Positions 60,101 through 64,000 of a stretch of DNA of 64,000 nucleotides are shown here, in pieces. The translations under genes were made by a program, and so were the position numbers. The notes beneath the pieces are model-generated. The model searched no databases and had not been told where the DNA came from. It saw nothing but the letters and a program-made list of their open reading frames with translations. Within the stretch, counting starts at the first letter, position 1, and each line of letters begins with the position of its first letter. Source of the stretch: Hyaloraphidium curvatum (taxonomy: Eukaryota > Monoblepharomycota > Hyaloraphidiomycetes > Hyaloraphidiales > Hyaloraphidiaceae); NCBI GenBank assembly GCA_025558095.1, contig JAIVFI010000024.1:558001-622000 (forward strand), written 5' to 3'.

Positions 60101-63100
60101 TCCTTTGGCTTCCGCCGCCTTGTCGTGCACAACGTCGTATCCCAGGATGTCGACCAACTGCGGGATCACAGACTGCGCCGCCTTCCGAACGTCCAAGTTC
60201 TTGTCCTGAGTGCACATGAGGGCAGGAAGGACGAGGCTGGGGAGCGACGGGACAGCTTCGGCCTTGGCCTTTAGCTCGGGCAGCTTGCCCGCGATCCAAG
60301 TAAGCAGGTCCTTCCTCAGCGAAGGGTTGTCGATAGCCAGCCCGCCCTCGCAGGCGGACGTGAGGACCTCGAACGAGGTGGCATTGCAGATCTTGTCCAA
60401 CGCCGCCGTCGCGCTGGCGCGCACCTGCGGCTTGTTGTCCGTCAAGCACGAACACATCGGCGGAGCCAGGATCTTCGCAGTGCGATCGAATGGTTTCCCC
60501 GTTGCAAGAGCAAGATTTCCAACGAGGTCCAGCGTCTGGATGACGAGGTTCTTGTTGCTGTCCGAGAAGCGCTCCTTCAAGGCCGGGACGAGGTCACCTG
60601 CAGGAGAGGGTCAGATTGGCAGGAAAAGTCGTCGGCAAGGACAAAACCCACCAAGATTTGGCTTGATCCGGTTGTTGGCGGTCTGGAGCATGCCCGCGAC
60701 CTTGTCCAAAGCCTCCTTCCGGACCTTCCAGTTGACATCGCCGAGCTCGGCCAACAATTCCTCGGTCACCAAGGTCGAAAGATCCACTCTGGGGAAGAGA
60801 TCGTCCAGCGCACTGGATCCGGCATCGTCGACCGCTGCAGGGCCCTCCGCGGCACCCTTCTTCGCAAGAAGCTGCGACGAATACACACGTAAGGCGACTG
60901 CGAAGGAGGCACAACCGCGTGACGAACCTTTTGGGTTTTGGACGGTTTCGGCGCCGACCTCCCCGAGACCCTGGTCAGCTCCACGTCGATCGAAGATAAC
61001 AGCGCCGCGCTCATGTCCTGGAACGAGCCGCGAACATCTGGAGGACTCGTTAGACCGCAGTCTCGAGCATCTCGGCCAGGCGGGTCCTCACCTTGCCCCA
61101 TGAACGTCGCCAGGGTCCCGATGATGGCCACCGCAGCCGTCCGCACCAGCTGGTTGCTGTTGCCGAGTCCGAGCTTGACGCACTCGATCAGGTCGCGGAC
61201 AACCAGGCCCTCGATTCCAAAGTCGAGCAGAGCCGAGTTGATCCACATGAGCGCCTCCTGGTACGCCTTTGGCAACTTGATCGCCTTGATTGGCTCGTAG
61301 ACTGCGCAGAAGGGACACATCAGACTGCCAATGGCATTCGAGACGAAGTACGGGAACCCACTTTGCGAAAGCACAAACTGCAGCGACGTTCCCTCTGCCA
61401 CGGCGGTCATGCAGTCGCTCGCCACCTTCTTCTGCTTCGCGTCGTTGAGCTTTTCTACCAGGCCTGGGAGCACCAGCGACGCTGTCCCCTTGCCGAATCC
61501 GGGCGCCCGCGCGAGATGCTGCAGGGCATTGATCATGACCGTCAAGACCTGGAAGTTGTTCTCCTTCCAGCTCGGTTTGCGGAGCAAAAGGCGGGCGAGC
61601 ATCTCCGTGTCGAGCTCGGCGGGGTCCTTGGCCTTGATCTTCTCGAACCCCGCATTGAGGGCTGCAAAGCCGTCAGGCACCGATTGCCGTCCAACCCGAG
61701 GCAGGACGAACCTTCCAGCCGAACCTTCCAGTTGGTATCCGCGAGGTTCGTGATCGTAGCTGCTTCGAGCAGCTCCGCCGCAGCTTCTTCCGCCGCCTCG
61801 TCCGACCACTTGAAGCTGATGGGTGCCTCCTCCACGACCGCCGCCTTCGGCGCAGTCTTCGGTTTCGCGGGCGCCGCAGCTGCCGATGACGTCGATGCGG
61901 TCGCTGGTTTCGCAGGCGCTGGCTTCTTGACCTGACGTGCGAGATAAGCCTCGAACCTTTTCCAGGCAGCGACCACGGTCCTCACCGCGGAAGGCTTGAG
62001 AACGACGTTCCGGCTCGCCGATCCGTAAGATGTCGCTTCCCTAGACGGCGCTCCTCGCGACGGTGCCGCCTTCGAACAACGGCTTTAGCGTGGGTCTCGA
62101 AGCAGTAGAGACCACTCACCCCTCCGGAACTCGAAGCCTGGGGCGCCGGCGCCGCCCCCGCAGCCTTCACCTCCGCCCGCTCCGCAAACTCCCTGACCTT
62201 GGCGTCCCGGATCTTGTCCTCCTTCAGGCGGTCCATGAAGGCCATCATCGCCCGCTCCCCGACCAGCCTCAGCATGGTGCCCAGCGCCTCTGCCGACACC
62301 TCGCGGACCTCGTTGGCGGGGTCCTCGATCGTGCGCATGAGCATCTCGCCGAGCGCCTTGATCTCGGCCTTGCCGGGCGGCTTGCGCGCCGTCCGGAGGC
62401 ACCGCACGAGCCACTTGATCGACTCGCAGCGGACCTGCGGGGTCTTGTGCGCCGAGGCCGACGCGAGGTCCTCGACGATCTCGGCAAAGGTGACCGAGGC
62501 GAAGACGGCGTCCAGGGCCGCGGCGAGGGCCTCGACGACCGTGGGCTTCTTCTCCTTGAGCTTCTCTAGCATCGGGCCGACCACCGCCGATTTGTAATGC
62601 CCAAAAGCGGTGCGCAGGCCCCGCGCCAGGCGCTCGATGGCGTTGGCCGCCAGCGTGACGACAAACAGGTTCACGTCACCGATGTGCTGGGGTCCGCAAA
62701 TCAGCAGGCCATGCGAAGAACAACAACGCCTAAACAGACCTTGCCCAGCCCACCGACGAGCTCGTGGTACCTCCCGTCCGCCATCTTGGGCGCCTTGAGC
62801 ACCTCCAGCAGGCTCTCCATGGCCTCCTTCCGCTCCTGCCACTTGGGCGATCCGAGCTTGGAGTAGAAGTCGCCAGGGATCTTGTCAAGCACGGCGACCT
62901 CCTCGAGCAGGTCGAGCGGGTCGATGGCGGGCTCTTCGACGACGGCGGCAGGTGCGTCGGCGGGGCCTGAAAGAAACTCGAGTTCAGCACGGGACATATT
63001 CAGCGGAAGAAGCAACCAACCGCCTTCCGCGCCGGCGCCCTGGGGAGCCAGAGCCTCCCCCTTTGCCTGCTGGCTCCTCAGCAAACGTGTCGCTGCCGCA

Positions 63101-64000
63101 CGGCCGGGCGGCAGGGCGGCGAACGCGTCCTGGAGCTCCTTGACCTGCACGGGCTTGAGCGACTCCAGGGAGGGGTTGAGTGCGGTTCCCTGCTCGGCGA
63201 GTTAGCGGCTGATTAAGACCCTAGGAGGCGAAATGCTCACGAGCCATCGGTAAAGCTCGACCGTGAGCTTGAATGCCTGTGGGGTACGATCCGATCTCGC
63301 AGTGAGTCCCAGCAAACAGGCAGGCTCCCAGCGATTCCCCACCTCCTCACGCACGAGTTTGTCGTTGTGCCCGAACAACGCCGGCAGCTGCTTCAGCACC
63401 GGCTTGACCTCCACGATCTTGGGCCCGAACGCCTTCAGCCCCTCGCAGAGGCAGAGTACCGCGCACGCCGCGGTCTTGGGGTTCTTGTTTTCCGAGCCCT
63501 TGAGGAGGTCCTCCTGCGTTTCTGCAGGTTAAAGGAGACCACAAAAGAGCACGAAACGAAGATACCCACGACCATGCCGTCGACGGCCTCGACTTCCAGG
63601 TAGAGCAGCACGAGGTCGATGGCCTTTGTCCGCGTGCCCGTGCGCGGGGACGCGAAGCACTTGTCAATCAGCACGCCGACCACCTCCTTCCGAGTTCTGC
63701 AGGAGGAATTGCCGGCCCGGTGAGCCCGCCGTCTTGGAAGAAACACGCGGGGGAGGTCCCACTTCCCCGTCACCGCTGGGGGCCCAAACTCGAGGAACGA
63801 CACCGCGGCTGCCAGCCCGGCCTCCTGCGCCACTGCATTCGCGTCCGCCACTGCCTTGCGCACCGCGTCCGCATGTTTCCTGTACCCGTTTGCGTCGTCC
63901 GCGTCCAGCCGCCTGAACGCGTCCGCCAGCTGCCCGTAGCCCGTGGACCGCGCTCGCCACACCTGCCGCGGGGTCAGCGCCGCGCGCACCGGGCAGCAAG
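57172..64000 (-). CDS. XMAP215/Dis1/ch-TOG microtubule polymerase, five TOG arrays (5' end outside the window)
   Basis: TOG proteins bind tubulin and speed growth of microtubule plus ends. I trace 17 exons: 63763-64000 (partial), 63570-63696, 63343-63513, 63241-63276, 63021-63189, 62740-62966, 62120-62686, 61712-61994, 61362-61661, 61092-61301, 60928-61037, 60652-60871, 59420-60597, 58361-59364, 57560-58304, 57395-57487 and 57172-57339. TOG1 begins with VWRARSTGYGQLADAF at the right edge and includes TGKTRKEVVGVLIDKC and the 36-nt exon AFKLTVELYRWL. TOG2 has DFYSKLGSPKWQERKEAMES. TOG3 has LADTNWKVRLEALNAGFEK. TOG4 has LGDVNWKVRKEALDKVAGML. TOG5 starts KWQFDAPRKDLVDFLEEQTE. A conserved C-terminal helical domain (ALLTLLRDRCTILQQNLD) and the tail SISDIRDRLAMIKSGKL follow. 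About 1,900 residues are visible; human ch-TOG has about 2,030. The splice before 57487 is the least certain. Confidence 0.93.

Overview
This 64 kb window reads as nuclear DNA of a GC-rich fungus. Protein genes are dense and mostly split by short introns (about 45-85 nt, GT-AG, often ending in a CAG acceptor). Two genes are typical of fungi: LEU2 (3-isopropylmalate dehydrogenase) and a fungal-type MICOS subunit MIC19. Others are eukaryotic core genes: THOC1, an Rpd3-type HDAC, USP14/Ubp6, a UBAC2-like protein and XMAP215. The XMAP215 gene appears to carry five TOG arrays, as in animals, rather than the two of ascomycete yeasts. With the high GC and many lineage-specific genes, this suggests an early-diverging (chytrid-grade) fungus. 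That placement is inference. I saw no prokaryotic operons, CRISPR, IS elements, rRNA or tRNA.

Layout. 1-4.6 kb: end of an alpha/beta hydrolase, THOC1, and a convergent GH5-like glycosidase with two membrane helices inside its barrel. 4.9-12.2 kb: an 18-exon minus-strand gene for a protein of about 2,053 aa (two DUF2934-like modules, Ala-rich 11-mer repeats, LP-rich exon repeats, C-terminal C2 domain). 12.6-16.8 kb: zinc-ribbon Nudix hydrolase, ankyrin protein, secreted CHRD-like protein. 17-21.6 kb: three F-box or F-box-like genes, one with a broken frame. 22-31.4 kb: two paralogous multi-pass membrane proteins (CxCxxC loop) flanking a sulfotransferase-like gene and two unrecognised genes. 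31.6-33.5 kb: USP14/Ubp6. 33.6-42.4 kb: a second giant minus-strand gene, a coiled-coil protein of up to about 2,800 aa built from some 16 recurring units. 42.5-45.6 kb: UBAC2-like rhomboid/UBA protein and the HDAC. 46-53 kb: GT8-like glycosyltransferase, a bacterial-type sugar ketoisomerase-aminotransferase fusion, and an MFS transporter with a very long low-complexity N-terminus. 53.2-57 kb: MIC19, LEU2, a C2H2 zinc-finger protein. 57.2-64 kb: XMAP215, its 5' end beyond the window.

The housekeeping genes are unrelated neighbours (mRNA export, proteasome-linked deubiquitination, ER quality control, chromatin, mitochondrial inner membrane, leucine synthesis, microtubule growth). The novelty lies in the two giant repeat genes, whose intron positions record how the repeats grew; the FdtA-FdtB-type fusion for an amino-deoxysugar; the GH5 protein with inserted membrane helices; and the paired 7-TM-like proteins. 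Exon limits were derived by hand from splice signals, reading phase and protein similarity recalled from memory; most were checked by summing exon lengths to a multiple of three, and single-base errors remain possible.
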